In this document: one piece after another, positions 5,609-13,818 of the stretch
Layout: the number at the start of each line of letters is the position of its first letter
Numbering within the stretch: the stretch's first letter is position 1
DNA from: a virus
IMG/VR virus record: IMGVR_UViG_3300010160_004173
Location: 1-25,331 of that record
Length of the DNA stretch: 25,331 nucleotides
Strand: one strand, 5' to 3'
Made by a program: the position numbers and the translations under genes
Notes under the pieces: model-generated
The model's input: the letters and a program-made list of their open reading frames with translations, nothing else
Told to the model about the DNA's origin: nothing
The model's database searches: none

Positions 5609-6597
5609 TAATAGTATCTTCTGAGCACGCTAAGAAAGTGTTTCAAGAAAGTAAATTTACTAAACAAGATAGTAATAAACAAGTAATAGGGGAGATAAGC
5701 TTAAAGAGTAGAGTAGAGGTTTTATTTGAAGGAGCTGATATAAGAAAATATACACCCTTAGCTCTTCCAGTTAAATTAGATCTAGATGAGATTGATGAAC
5801 AATTCTGTTTCCTAACAGTAGGACATTGGTTACCGGGAGCAGTAGGAGAGGATAGAAAGAATATTGGATATACAATTAAGTCTTTCTTAGAAACGTTTAA
5901 GAATAAGCCTAAAGTAAAAAGACCAGCCTTAGTATTAAAAGTACAAGCAGGTTCAGGGACATCTATTATGGATAGAGAAGCTGTACTGGATAAGATTGAT
6001 ATAATAAGAAAAACAGTAAAAGGAGATTTACCAAACATATATGTACTTCATGGAGAGATGACAGATGCTGAGGTAAACGAATTATACAATCACGGTAAAA
6101 TAAAAGCAATGGTTTCCCTTACCAAAGGGGAAGGATTTGGAAGACCGTTATTAGAATTTAGTTTAGTAAATAAGCCAATTATAACATCAGCCTGGTCAGG
6201 ACACATTGACTTCTTAGATAGAGAATTTGTTAAGTACATAGGAGGAAATCTAACACAAGTACATCCTTCAGCATCAGTTGATAAAATGATCTTGAGAGAG
6301 AGTTCATGGTTTAGTGTTGATCCAATTGAAGTAGGAAGAGCCTATAAAGATGTTTATGATAATTACGAAAAGTGGAAAACTTTAGCTAAGAGACAGGGCC
6401 ATAAGAGTAGAACACAGTTTTCATATGAAAGTATGAGAGATACGTTAAATACCATTCTTACACAGTCTATTCCTGAGTTCCCTAAACAGATGCAGTTAAA
6501 ACTACCGCAACTTAAGAAGGTAGGAGCACCCCAAGCTAGGCAGATAGAGTTACCACAACTTAAAAAAGTAGAACTACCAAAATTACAAAAACTATAG
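5599..6597 (+). CDS. GT-B glycosyltransferase, C-terminal part with PQLKKV-repeat tail
   Basis: These 332 residues continue the gene at 5261 after a one-base frame change. The MDLVIVSSEHAKKVF linker leads into a donor-binding domain with FLTVGHWLPGAVGEDRKN and LKVQAGSGTS. The E-x7-E motif appears as GEGFGRPLLEF, followed by TSAWSGHIDFL. The domain matches GT4-like glycosyltransferases. The ATG at 5599 is the methionine of the conserved N-x-M-D-L stretch and probably not a real start. After the enzyme domain comes a tail of about 35 residues built of L-P-Q-L-K-K-V type units (LPQLKKV twice, plus LPKLQKL), basic and proline-spaced, which may be a binding or anchoring peptide. The next gene follows after 2 bases. 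Confidence 0.72.
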   Translation: MDLVIVSSEHAKKVFQESKFTKQDSNKQVIGEISLKSRVEVLFEGADIRKYTPLALPVKLDLDEIDEQFCFLTVGHWLPGAVGEDRKNIGYTIKSFLETFKNKPKVKRPALVLKVQAGSGTSIMDREAVLDKIDIIRKTVKGDLPNIYVLHGEMTDAEVNELYNHGKIKAMVSLTKGEGFGRPLLEFSLVNKPIITSAWSGHIDFLDREFVKYIGGNLTQVHPSASVDKMILRESSWFSVDPIEVGRAYKDVYDNYEKWKTLAKRQGHKSRTQFSYESMRDTLNTILTQSIPEFPKQMQLKLPQLKKVGAPQARQIELPQLKKVELPKLQKL

Positions 6598-6599
6598 TA

Positions 6600-7055
6600 A
6601 TGGAAAAGATGATAGATTGTCCACGTTGTGGAGGAAATGCTTGCTATGAACAGCAGGTTAGTGAAGAAGTAACAACAAGCTTCTGCTTTGGTTGCGGATT
6701 TACCACTAGTACTCTAATGGAAGTAAACAGTAAACTATTAACTGAAACATTAGAAACATCTCCGGAACTCTTTAAAGATCTTATGTTCACAGGAGCAGAC
6801 AATAAAGTATGGTTTCCAGCAACAGTTACTCTTCCAAATAAAGGAATGGTATTCTTAGATGGAACATCCAAAGAAAATTGGAGATGGGCTGCAGTACAGT
6901 CTGTAGAAATCCTAGCAGAAGAGAAAGACAAATTCCCAGAAGAACAAACCCATAAGATGGATATGAAAAACATCCAGTACTTTAATCAAAAAGATTTTAT
7001 GGAAGCATTAGACCGTATTGACTTTTTTGATATAGAAGTTGCTTCTGCAGAATAA
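6600..7055 (+). CDS. Zinc-ribbon protein of unknown function
   Basis: The 151-residue protein starts with CPRCGG (C7, C10) and CFGCGF (C29, C32), a C4 zinc ribbon in the first 35 residues, with an extra cysteine at C15. The remaining 115 residues are acidic and include two W/F-rich strands (VWFPATVTLP, NWRWAAVQSVEIL) and a C-terminal acidic helix. I recognise the layout as common in large phages but know of no assigned function. It lies between two glycosyltransferase genes with a 2-base gap upstream, so it is transcribed with them. Whether it takes part in glycan work or is simply a resident phage gene cannot be told. A transcription or protein-binding factor would be the usual guess for a zinc ribbon. 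Confidence 0.6.
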   Translation: MEKMIDCPRCGGNACYEQQVSEEVTTSFCFGCGFTTSTLMEVNSKLLTETLETSPELFKDLMFTGADNKVWFPATVTLPNKGMVFLDGTSKENWRWAAVQSVEILAEEKDKFPEEQTHKMDMKNIQYFNQKDFMEALDRIDFFDIEVASAE

Positions 7056-7073
7056 ATTTCATATCTTAATAAG

Positions 7074-7688
7074 ATGAAAATAAGTTATGCAATAACAGTT
7101 TGTAATGAATTGGAGGAAGTGAAAAGACTAGTCAACTTCCTCCTTTCCAACAAACGAAGAGAAGACGAGATAGTAATACTATACGACCAAAGTGGAGGCA
7201 CTCAAGAAGTACTCAACTACCTAGATACAATTAAAACACAAGTACAATTAAGAAGTGATTTTTTTAAAGGACACTTTGCCGATTGGAAAAATTTACTGAC
7301 ATCACACTGTACAGGAGATTATATCTTTCAGATAGATGCTGATGAGATTCCACATATCAATTTAATTGAAAACCTACCTGAAATGCTGAAGACTAACGAT
7401 GTTGATATGGTTAGAGTTCCTAGAGTAAATACTGTAGAGGGTTTAACTCAAGAGCATATACAGAAGTGGGGATGGAATGTAAATGAAAAAGGATGGGTGA
7501 ATTGGGCCGATTGGCAAATGAGAATCTATAAGAATGCCCCTCACATTAAATGGGTTAATAAAGTACATGAGGTATTAGAAGGATTTAAGATCCATGGAAT
7601 GCTTCCACCAGAAGAGGAATGGGCTTTATACCATCCAAAGACAATTCAACGACAAGAAAAACAAAATAATTATTATGACACATTATAA
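7074..7688 (+). CDS. Family 2 (GT-A) glycosyltransferase
   Basis: This 204-residue single-domain GT-A enzyme starts with ISYAITVCNELEEVKRLV, the usual first strand and helix of GT2 proteins. VILYDQSGG (D38) matches the D-x-S nucleotide contact. FQIDADEIP carries the D88-A-D90 metal motif that positions the donor sugar diphosphate. The HIKWVNKVHEVLEG segment resembles the HE pair seen in the WaaE/KdtX-like branch of GT2. Length is short but complete for the soluble members. Its last 14 bases overlap the start of the dehydrogenase gene at 7675. Donor and acceptor cannot be read from the sequence. A short palindrome (ATCTTA-A-TAAGAT) covers the start codon region. Confidence 0.8.
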   Translation: MKISYAITVCNELEEVKRLVNFLLSNKRREDEIVILYDQSGGTQEVLNYLDTIKTQVQLRSDFFKGHFADWKNLLTSHCTGDYIFQIDADEIPHINLIENLPEMLKTNDVDMVRVPRVNTVEGLTQEHIQKWGWNVNEKGWVNWADWQMRIYKNAPHIKWVNKVHEVLEGFKIHGMLPPEEEWALYHPKTIQRQEKQNNYYDTL

Positions 7689-8502
7689 AGTAGGTATCAT
7701 AGGAAATGGCTTTGTTGGAGAGAGTCAAGCGTTTGCTTTTTCACCAACAGCTGAAATAAGAATTTACGATATCGATCCAATGAAAGCCACTCATACATTG
7801 GAGGAAACATTAGATACAGATTTCGTATTTGTTTGTGTACCAACCCCAATGAGAAAAGATGGATCACAAGACATCACCTACATAGAAAAAGTATTCACCT
7901 CAGTTAAACCAGGTCCAGTTTATATTATTAAATCAACAATACTTCCTGGAACAACCTCTAAACTAATAGAGAAATATTCTAACTTAGATATTATATTTAG
8001 TCCTGAGTTCTTAACAGAAAGAACAGCTAAACTAGATATGATGACTCAGGCAAGAATTATCTTTGGAGGAGATAAAAAGCTAACAGACAGAGTACAGGAT
8101 TTATTTGAACAGAGATTTATGAATAAACATTTTATACATACAGACTCTACAACAGCAGAACTTATTAAGTATATGAATAATACTTTCTTTGCTACAAAAG
8201 TATCTATCATGAATGAGTTTAAAAGACTCTCAGATGTATTAGGAGCTAAATGGGAAGATGCTTTATATGGATTTGCAGCAGATGGACGAATAGGAGACAG
8301 CCATCTTCATGTACCAGGTCCAGACGGTAAATTAGGGTACGGCGGTACTTGCTTTCCTAAAGATGTAAATGCTTTAATTACTCTAGGAAGAGAGTATGGA
8401 ATACCGATGAATACATTAGAGGCAGGTTGGAAGACTAACTTAGAAGTAAGGCCGGAAGCAGACTGGAAGGATATGGTAGGTAGAGCTGTTAGTGAAAATT
8501 AA
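7675..8502 (+). CDS. UDP-sugar 6-dehydrogenase-like, lacking the C-terminal domain
   Basis: The preferred ATG at 7675 starts a Rossmann fold (VGIIGNGFVG), as in the UDP-glucose/GDP-mannose dehydrogenases that oxidise a sugar nucleotide to a uronic acid with NAD. Family residues are present: VCVPTP, KSTILPGTT, SPEFLTE, the K165/N169 region (IKYMNNTFFATK), and catalytic C226 in YGGTCFPKD with D230. The protein is only 275 residues, whereas enzymes of this family usually have about 390-450. The C-terminal UDP-binding domain is missing, although the reading frame ends cleanly with TAA. It may work as a minimal form or depend on a partner. The longer ORF from 7594 would run over the upstream gene and is rejected. 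Confidence 0.8.
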   Translation: MTHYKVGIIGNGFVGESQAFAFSPTAEIRIYDIDPMKATHTLEETLDTDFVFVCVPTPMRKDGSQDITYIEKVFTSVKPGPVYIIKSTILPGTTSKLIEKYSNLDIIFSPEFLTERTAKLDMMTQARIIFGGDKKLTDRVQDLFEQRFMNKHFIHTDSTTAELIKYMNNTFFATKVSIMNEFKRLSDVLGAKWEDALYGFAADGRIGDSHLHVPGPDGKLGYGGTCFPKDVNALITLGREYGIPMNTLEAGWKTNLEVRPEADWKDMVGRAVSEN

Positions 8503-8526
8503 AAATAAATAATAATACGATAGCTT

Positions 8527-9216
8527 ATGAAAAATGTGATGATATACAATATTGTAGACAGTAAACGGCGCCATGCTGATGAAGAGCTATCTAAACTATT
8601 TCAAGCACAAATTGACAACTCATTACATTACGGATGGCATCCAGATGATATTATATTAGGTACAAATTTTGATTTTGAATATAAAGGTGTAAAGTCACAT
8701 CATTTATCAGATATTTGTGAATTTAATATCTTCAATAATAAATGGTACGGTATGTTAGAGTTAATGAAACTAGGCATACTAAATGATGATTTTTGGTTTC
8801 ATGATCAAGATAATTGGCAAGTAAATCATTTTGACTTTCCAACATTCCCAGGAGAGGTCGCAGCCTGTATATACGTTAATACACCTGAATGGAATACTGG
8901 ATCAGTCTTTGTAAAACATTCAGCTCTTGAAATACTTGAATACATAGTTGAATCAATGAAGCTTAATCCAATTGAATATCAAAGTGACGAAAATTGGATA
9001 TCATTTCTACGTAATCAATCTGAAGTTTCTAACTTTTTATCAAGTGTAAATACTGAATACTGTGTAGGGTATACATTCTTTAATGAGAGGTTTAATGTAG
9101 CAAATAAGCCTGTTAAGGTTTTAGGTTATATGCCAAATACTAAGTCATATGAATTATTTGATAGTAAAGAACTTATACCTGCACATTTAAAAAAGATACA
9201 TTATCCTACCTTGTAA
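8527..9216 (+). CDS. Putative GT-A-like glycosyltransferase
   Basis: I cannot name a family for this 229-residue protein with certainty. An opening strand (NVMIYNIVD), a KWYGMLELMKLG helix and then DDFWFHDQDNWQ give a D93-Q-D95 motif at the place where GT-A enzymes bind metal and the donor diphosphate. Later NTGSVFVKHSALEIL resembles the acceptor-side strand-helix of nucleotide-diphospho-sugar transferases. Length and position among glycosyltransferase genes agree with this. Its stop (TAA) shares a base with the ATG of the acetyltransferase at 9216, so the two are translationally coupled. A non-catalytic homologue or another nucleotidyl-sugar enzyme is possible. Confidence 0.5.
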   Translation: MKNVMIYNIVDSKRRHADEELSKLFQAQIDNSLHYGWHPDDIILGTNFDFEYKGVKSHHLSDICEFNIFNNKWYGMLELMKLGILNDDFWFHDQDNWQVNHFDFPTFPGEVAACIYVNTPEWNTGSVFVKHSALEILEYIVESMKLNPIEYQSDENWISFLRNQSEVSNFLSSVNTEYCVGYTFFNERFNVANKPVKVLGYMPNTKSYELFDSKELIPAHLKKIHYPTL

Positions 9217-9701
9217 TGATATTTAAAAAACTAGATAATATAATAATCAGACCAATGGTACTAAGTGACCTTAGCGATGTTAAGGTAGTTAGAGACCAGT
9301 GTTTGGATTTTATACATGATAGTAAAAGTTATAGTTTAGATGAAACTGTAAGGTGGTATTTGAATACACTACCTCACTACTTAAGTGTTCTTTGTGATAC
9401 TGAACTCATAGGTTATTTTAGATTAACTAACATAACTTCAAATTCATGTTACGTAGGAATGGACTTACATCAAGACCATAGAGGTAAAGGGATAGCCTTA
9501 AAGACATATAATACTGTAATCGAAGAACTGACTAAGTATGGAATTGATACTTTTCACTTAAACGTACTAAGCAGTAACACCCATGCCATTCTATTATACG
9601 AGTACATTGGATTTAATATTATATCAGAAGAAGGTACTATTAAAAGACATAACAATGATACTGTAATAAATTTACTAATGACTAAAACAATACAAAGATG
9701 A
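9216..9701 (+). CDS. GNAT-family N-acetyltransferase
   Basis: The 161-residue protein has the GNAT fold in order. An IIIRPMVLSDL opening is followed by helices, then beta strands with GYFRL and VGMDL. The acetyl-CoA pyrophosphate loop is HQDHRGKGIA (R89-G-K-G92). NVLSSNTHAILLYEYIGF is motif B, with the tyrosine that usually serves as general acid. These enzymes move an acetyl group to an amine. Among sugar genes the likely substrate is an amino sugar nucleotide, as with PseH or FdtC-like proteins. The DegT-type aminotransferase at 19118 could supply that amine, although it lies 9.4 kb away. It is coupled on both sides: TAATG at the start and ATGA at its end. Confidence 0.85.
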   Translation: MIFKKLDNIIIRPMVLSDLSDVKVVRDQCLDFIHDSKSYSLDETVRWYLNTLPHYLSVLCDTELIGYFRLTNITSNSCYVGMDLHQDHRGKGIALKTYNTVIEELTKYGIDTFHLNVLSSNTHAILLYEYIGFNIISEEGTIKRHNNDTVINLLMTKTIQR

Positions 9702-10633
9702 ATCTAGCCTTAGTTGTAGATAATACACGAACAGAATCTTTTAAGATAGTTGACAGTAAGAGTTACCAACTAACCTCTGACGAAATATACAGATTTCCAC
9801 ATTCTATATACAATGAATGTAATATTGGATTCTGGGCATATCCTAAGTTACTAGGAGATGGATACTTTATAAGGATAGACGAGTCTCCACTCCCTGACTT
9901 GAATCTAGATATTATTATAGCTGCTTTGCAATTAGATAACTGGGCAGATAGTTTACGTAGATTAAGAAGTAAGTATAAGAATGCCATAGTTATAGGCACT
10001 ATCAAAGAACTGGGAGAGACGAGGATAGAATTTTTAAATAGCTGTGATAAGATAGCACTACCATTCTTAACTCAAGACCCTAGCGCACTATTCAAAGCAA
10101 TAGGTAATCCTACAAAAGAATTCTTCTACCTACCTCAACCAGTTGATGTTAATTATTTATATGATAACTTTTTCTGTCAAAGTAAAAAGATACAATTATT
10201 TGAATACACTCACCATGTACATCATAGAAGAGGTCAAACAGCAGAGTTTACAAAATATATCAGCAATAAATATAACATACCAATAGTGTCAGCAGTTACT
10301 ACAAATGATAATATTAATCAATGGAGAGATTTTATATTAGCTTGGAGAGAAAGTCTATTCCATATTAATTTAGATCCATATATTTTTAGTGTACAGCAAA
10401 CCTGTCAATGTGCAACATTAGGCGTAGTTAATGTTGGAGGAAATACTGATCCGTATTATAGCTTATTCCCATCTACAGCAACCAATGATTTTTCAGTATT
10501 AGAACAGCAAATAAGTAAATGCCTAGATGATCGTAGTTACTTAACTTCATTGATTGAATCAGCATGGGTTAGAGTAAATGAGCTATACTCTATGGAATCT
10601 GTTAAGAACGTACTACTGAGTAATGTAAAGTAA
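9698..10633 (+). CDS. Putative GT-B-like glycosyltransferase
   Basis: This 311-residue protein lacks a textbook motif but has GT-B features. Hydrophobic strands (LDIIIAALQL, AIVIGTIKEL) sit in the first half. LPQPVDVNYLYDNF is the sort of sequence that opens the second domain in GT4-like proteins (P-x-x-V-D). Another is CQCATLGVVNVGGN near the usual donor-loop position, with a C-terminal helix typical of the fold. The E-x7-E motif is absent. This suggests a divergent or non-GT4 member, or a non-catalytic relative. It starts at an ATGA overlap with the acetyltransferase and is followed by another putative glycosyltransferase after 9 bases. Context carries much of the weight in this call. Confidence 0.45.
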   Translation: MNLALVVDNTRTESFKIVDSKSYQLTSDEIYRFPHSIYNECNIGFWAYPKLLGDGYFIRIDESPLPDLNLDIIIAALQLDNWADSLRRLRSKYKNAIVIGTIKELGETRIEFLNSCDKIALPFLTQDPSALFKAIGNPTKEFFYLPQPVDVNYLYDNFFCQSKKIQLFEYTHHVHHRRGQTAEFTKYISNKYNIPIVSAVTTNDNINQWRDFILAWRESLFHINLDPYIFSVQQTCQCATLGVVNVGGNTDPYYSLFPSTATNDFSVLEQQISKCLDDRSYLTSLIESAWVRVNELYSMESVKNVLLSNVK

Positions 10634-10642
10634 ATACCGGTA

Positions 10643-11413
10643 ATGAAAATAGCATATACAATTAACGGATTAATAGGAGGACTATCAGGTAAGAATTTTC
10701 AACTACGTGACCAAGAAGTAGCACCGTTGATTGTTAACTATACTAGTAATACTGTTAACAGTTTTATTAAGCAGAATAATGATGTAGATTTTTTTATATA
10801 CAGCTGGCAGCCAGAACTAGAAGAGGCTTTTAACAGTGCTTATTCTCCTAAAGCTTCTTGTTACACAGAGCAGAAAAACTTTAGAATACCTTCTTGCATA
10901 CCAGACGATATACGATCACAGGCTCATTACTCTAGATGGTATGGAGTAAAGAGTTTAAGTGAAATGATACAGAAAACTGGAGTACAGTATGACTTGGTTG
11001 TTAATTGTAGAATGGATACATGTTGGAATAGGGAAATTGACTTCACTAAATTTAATACAGAGAAAATACACGTAGCATATCATCCAACACATACAGAGTA
11101 CTTACCATTTAATAAAGAAGGAAACGATATGTGTGACCATGTATTTGTATCTAATCCAGAAAACTTTTATAAAATTGCATCCTTGTTCGATAATCTAGAT
11201 GATTATGTTCAACCGACTAAACATAAATGCCACTACTCACATATTTCTAATCATTTATTAATTCCTCAACATTTAAGAGCAATTAACATAGTCGATAAGC
11301 TTGAAGCATCTATCCTTAATGACTTAGATGTAGGAAAAGGTACAGGAGATTACGACATATTCAGATATAAAAATATAACAAAAAAACAACTAACACAGCA
11401 GTATGAATTATAA
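10643..11413 (+). CDS. Putative glycosyltransferase-like protein (R-x-D motif)
   Basis: The 256-residue protein begins with KIAYTINGLIGG and continues through DVDFFIYSWQPEL. It then has SRWYGVKSLSEMIQ followed by YDLVVNCRMDTCW, with R123-M-D125. A W-[YS]-x-hydrophobic-K-helix before a Y-D-L-V-x-x-x-R-x-D strand is a pattern I associate with viral and bacterial nucleotide-sugar transferase-like proteins, where the aspartate acts in metal or donor binding. The rest (a H/S-rich second half with LIPQHLRA) is not diagnostic. It overlaps the cupin gene at 11403 by 11 bases. The family is not secure: glycan context and fold impression support a transferase, but no activity is shown. Confidence 0.45.
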   Translation: MKIAYTINGLIGGLSGKNFQLRDQEVAPLIVNYTSNTVNSFIKQNNDVDFFIYSWQPELEEAFNSAYSPKASCYTEQKNFRIPSCIPDDIRSQAHYSRWYGVKSLSEMIQKTGVQYDLVVNCRMDTCWNREIDFTKFNTEKIHVAYHPTHTEYLPFNKEGNDMCDHVFVSNPENFYKIASLFDNLDDYVQPTKHKCHYSHISNHLLIPQHLRAINIVDKLEASILNDLDVGKGTGDYDIFRYKNITKKQLTQQYEL

Positions 11414-11747
11414 AGAACAACGCCCATGGGGTCAATTTGAAAATTTACTAGATAGTGAACTATGCAAAGTAAAGCAGATTACAATTAAACCAGGACAAGC
11501 ACCAAGTTATCAATACCACTTTAAAAGAGAAGAAGTTTGGGTTGTTGTAAAAGGTACAGGACATTTAAAACTAAACGATAGTATCTTCCCTGCCCGACCT
11601 GGAATCATCTTCCACATACCTGTAACAGCTAAACATCAAATTAAGAACACAGGAGAAGAAGATCTAATCTTTATTGAAGTTCAATTAGGAAGTTATTTCG
11701 GAGAAGATGATATTGTAAGATTAGAAGACAACTATGGCAGAGTATAA
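11403..11747 (+). CDS. Cupin of the mannose-6-phosphate isomerase type II family
   Basis: This 114-residue single cupin domain matches the C-terminal domain of type II phosphomannose isomerase/mannose-1-phosphate guanylyltransferase along its whole length. It has RPWGQFENL at the start, IKPGQAPSYQYHFKREE with a metal-binding His and Glu, WVVVKGTG, IPVTAKHQIKNTG with the late histidine, and GEDDIVRLEDNYGR at the end. The usual guanylyltransferase half is not fused; instead the next gene is a different nucleotidyltransferase, overlapping by 14 bases. It may isomerise fructose-6-phosphate to mannose-6-phosphate, or serve another sugar phosphate made by this locus. In the first motif the usual HHH-type run is YHF, so metal binding is worth testing. 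Confidence 0.82.
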   Translation: MNYKEQRPWGQFENLLDSELCKVKQITIKPGQAPSYQYHFKREEVWVVVKGTGHLKLNDSIFPARPGIIFHIPVTAKHQIKNTGEEDLIFIEVQLGSYFGEDDIVRLEDNYGRV

Positions 11748-13269
11748 GGTATTAATAACAACAAGCGGATTAGGGAGCAGGTTAGGTGAGTTAACTGACT
11801 ATACAAACAAGTCGTTAGTTAGAGTTGCTGATAAGCCAGCAATATCTTATATTGTAGAATCATATCCTGAAGATACTGAGTTTGTAATTACGTTAGGACA
11901 TTTTGGCGATCATGTAAAACAGTTCCTTCAATTAGCTTATCCAACTTATAATTTTACATTTGTCGAAGTGAATAACTATAAAGGCCCTGGCTCAAGTCTA
12001 GGCTATTCAATATTACAATGTAAGCATGAAATAAACTGCCCTTTTATATTTCATGCATCGGATACTGTTATTACGAACTTTTCAATTCCTAATACAGATA
12101 CCAACTGGGTGGCAGGTTCTCATAAAGAAGAATCCTCTCAATACAGAACACTAAACCTCAATAGTAATAAACTAGTAAAGGTTAATGAAAAAGGAGAGTT
12201 AGGTTACGATTTTTCCTATGTAGGGTTAGCTGGAATTAAAGACTATGAATTATTCTTTTATAATTTAGAGAAACTAATCTACAAAGGTCATGAAGATACT
12301 TCAGATATTCATGTGATTAATAATATGGTTAGCGAAGTAGAGTTCCTGTACAAAGATATTCCGTATGGGAATTGGTTCGATATAGGAAATACCTCAGAGT
12401 TAATTAAAACAAGAAAGCAATTTAATTCAAGTATAGAGGTACTAGACAAGAAGGATGAGTCTATATTCTTCTTTGATGATTTTATTATTAAATTCTTTAG
12501 CGATAAGACTATTAATGCCAATCGAGTTAAAAGAGGAATCCAATTAAAACATTTAGTACCAGAGATAATAGGTTCATCTAATAACTTCTATAAGTATAAG
12601 AAAGCTGAAGGAAAGTTATTTTCAAAATCAGTTAATATTGATAAATTTAAAAAGTTTTTAGATTGGACATATGAAAATTTATGGATTACATCTGATAGTT
12701 CAATTGACGATAAGTGTTATGATTTTTATATAAACAAGACTAAAAAGAGATTATCACAATACCTAAACTCTAATACAGACACTATAGAGGTAATTAACGG
12801 AATTAATACTCCCTCAGTATATGAAATGCTAAGCAGTATAGATGAGGAGTGGTTATGTAATGGAATAGCATCACAATTTCATGGAGACTTTATTTTAGAT
12901 AATATTATTGAAACTGAAGATGGATTTACATTAATCGATTGGAGACAAGACTTTGCAGGTGATTTAGAAGTAGGAGATATATATTATGATTTAGCTAAAT
13001 TAAACCATAACTTAACTTTAAACCACGATATACTAAATAGAAATTTATTTAACTTCTCGAAGGAAGATTGTTACATATTAACAAATAGTAAATTAAATGA
13101 ATGTCAAAAAGTTTTACATCAATTTATTATAGATAAAGGATTTGACCTTAATAAAGTAGAAGTACTAACTTCCATTATTTGGTTAAATATGGCTCCATTG
13201 CATGAGTATCCATTAAATAAGTTTTTATTCTATTTCGGAAAATATACTTTAAACCAAAAATTAAATTAA
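11734..13269 (+). CDS. Fused sugar nucleotidyltransferase and APH/choline-kinase-like phosphotransferase
   Basis: This 511-residue protein joins two enzymes. Residues 1-230 are a sugar-phosphate nucleotidyltransferase: SGLGSRLGELT is the nucleotide loop, K26 in TNKSLV follows, HASD110 is the metal aspartate, and GNWFDIGN closes the domain. Residues 240-511 resemble aminoglycoside/choline kinases: FHGDFILDN gives catalytic D385 and N390, and LIDWRQ gives metal-binding D402. The protein could phosphorylate a sugar or small alcohol and activate it with a nucleotide, as LicA and LicC do for choline with separate proteins, or as HldE does for heptose with other folds. It overlaps the cupin by 14 bases and is followed by a methyltransferase, an aldolase-like gene and a phosphatase. 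The substrate is unknown. Confidence 0.8.
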   Translation: MAEYKVLITTSGLGSRLGELTDYTNKSLVRVADKPAISYIVESYPEDTEFVITLGHFGDHVKQFLQLAYPTYNFTFVEVNNYKGPGSSLGYSILQCKHEINCPFIFHASDTVITNFSIPNTDTNWVAGSHKEESSQYRTLNLNSNKLVKVNEKGELGYDFSYVGLAGIKDYELFFYNLEKLIYKGHEDTSDIHVINNMVSEVEFLYKDIPYGNWFDIGNTSELIKTRKQFNSSIEVLDKKDESIFFFDDFIIKFFSDKTINANRVKRGIQLKHLVPEIIGSSNNFYKYKKAEGKLFSKSVNIDKFKKFLDWTYENLWITSDSSIDDKCYDFYINKTKKRLSQYLNSNTDTIEVINGINTPSVYEMLSSIDEEWLCNGIASQFHGDFILDNIIETEDGFTLIDWRQDFAGDLEVGDIYYDLAKLNHNLTLNHDILNRNLFNFSKEDCYILTNSKLNECQKVLHQFIIDKGFDLNKVEVLTSIIWLNMAPLHEYPLNKFLFYFGKYTLNQKLN

Positions 13270-13278
13270 AATAAAATT

Positions 13279-13818
13279 ATGAACAGAACATTAAATCACG
13301 CAATTACCTTACTTCATCCTGAGTACAAACATGTACTTGAGTTTGGAGTAAATACCGGAGGAACAATTACACAGTTACGAAACTCTCTACCAGAAGAATA
13401 TAAACTTTATGGATTTGACTCCTTTGAAGGATTACCTGAGGCTTGGACCGGCACATGGGCAAAAAAAGGAGACATGTCAACTAACGGAGTTATGCCTACT
13501 ATACCTAACGTTACATTATATAAAGGATGGTTTACAGATACAATACCTCAGTATAGAGAAGTAGCTGCTCCATTTGCATTACTTCATGTAGATTGTGACT
13601 TATATAGTTCAACCATAGATGTACTTTATGGATTAAAAGAATACATACTTCCAGGAACAGTTATTGTATTTGACGAATGGTATTACAATCATAAAAATAC
13701 TGAAGAGAATAGACAACACGAACAAAAAGCTTTCTACGAATGGGTTAATGAATTTGGAATCGAGTACCAACTACTAGACCAAGTAGAAGACGAAAGACAA
13801 ATTGTAGTAATATTATGA
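13279..13818 (+). CDS. SAM-dependent methyltransferase, TylF/macrocin-O-methyltransferase-like
   Basis: The 179-residue class I methyltransferase has LEFGVNTGGTI (E21-F-G-V) as the SAM-binding glycine motif and LYGFDSFEGLPEAW as the acidic-loop signature typical of TylF-like sugar O-methyltransferases. It also has LLHVDCDLYSSTIDVL (D105, D107) and VIVFDEWYYN with metal-site D132/E133. These residues form the divalent-metal centre used to deprotonate a sugar hydroxyl. It should O-methylate a sugar or sugar nucleotide made in this cluster. The length is about 60 residues shorter than TylF, mainly at the ends, but the core is whole. Its TGA overlaps the start of the next gene (ATGATG at 13815-13820). 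Confidence 0.83.
   Translation: MNRTLNHAITLLHPEYKHVLEFGVNTGGTITQLRNSLPEEYKLYGFDSFEGLPEAWTGTWAKKGDMSTNGVMPTIPNVTLYKGWFTDTIPQYREVAAPFALLHVDCDLYSSTIDVLYGLKEYILPGTVIVFDEWYYNHKNTEENRQHEQKAFYEWVNEFGIEYQLLDQVEDERQIVVIL

Noticed and set aside
5643-6038. 131-codon open frame on the minus strand
   Set aside because: It lies antisense to a well-supported glycosyltransferase and has no recognisable domain; other minus-strand frames are rejected for the same reason.
3816-6597. T4-type DNA alpha- or beta-glucosyltransferase
   Set aside because: The genes look like GT4-type enzymes with E-x7-E motifs, and no hydroxymethyl-cytosine synthesis genes are visible; DNA as an acceptor remains possible but is not shown.
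7063-7075. ATCTTA-A-TAAGAT palindrome over a start codon as an operator or hairpin
   Set aside because: The one-base spacer cannot form a hairpin, and so short an AT-rich palindrome is likely by chance.
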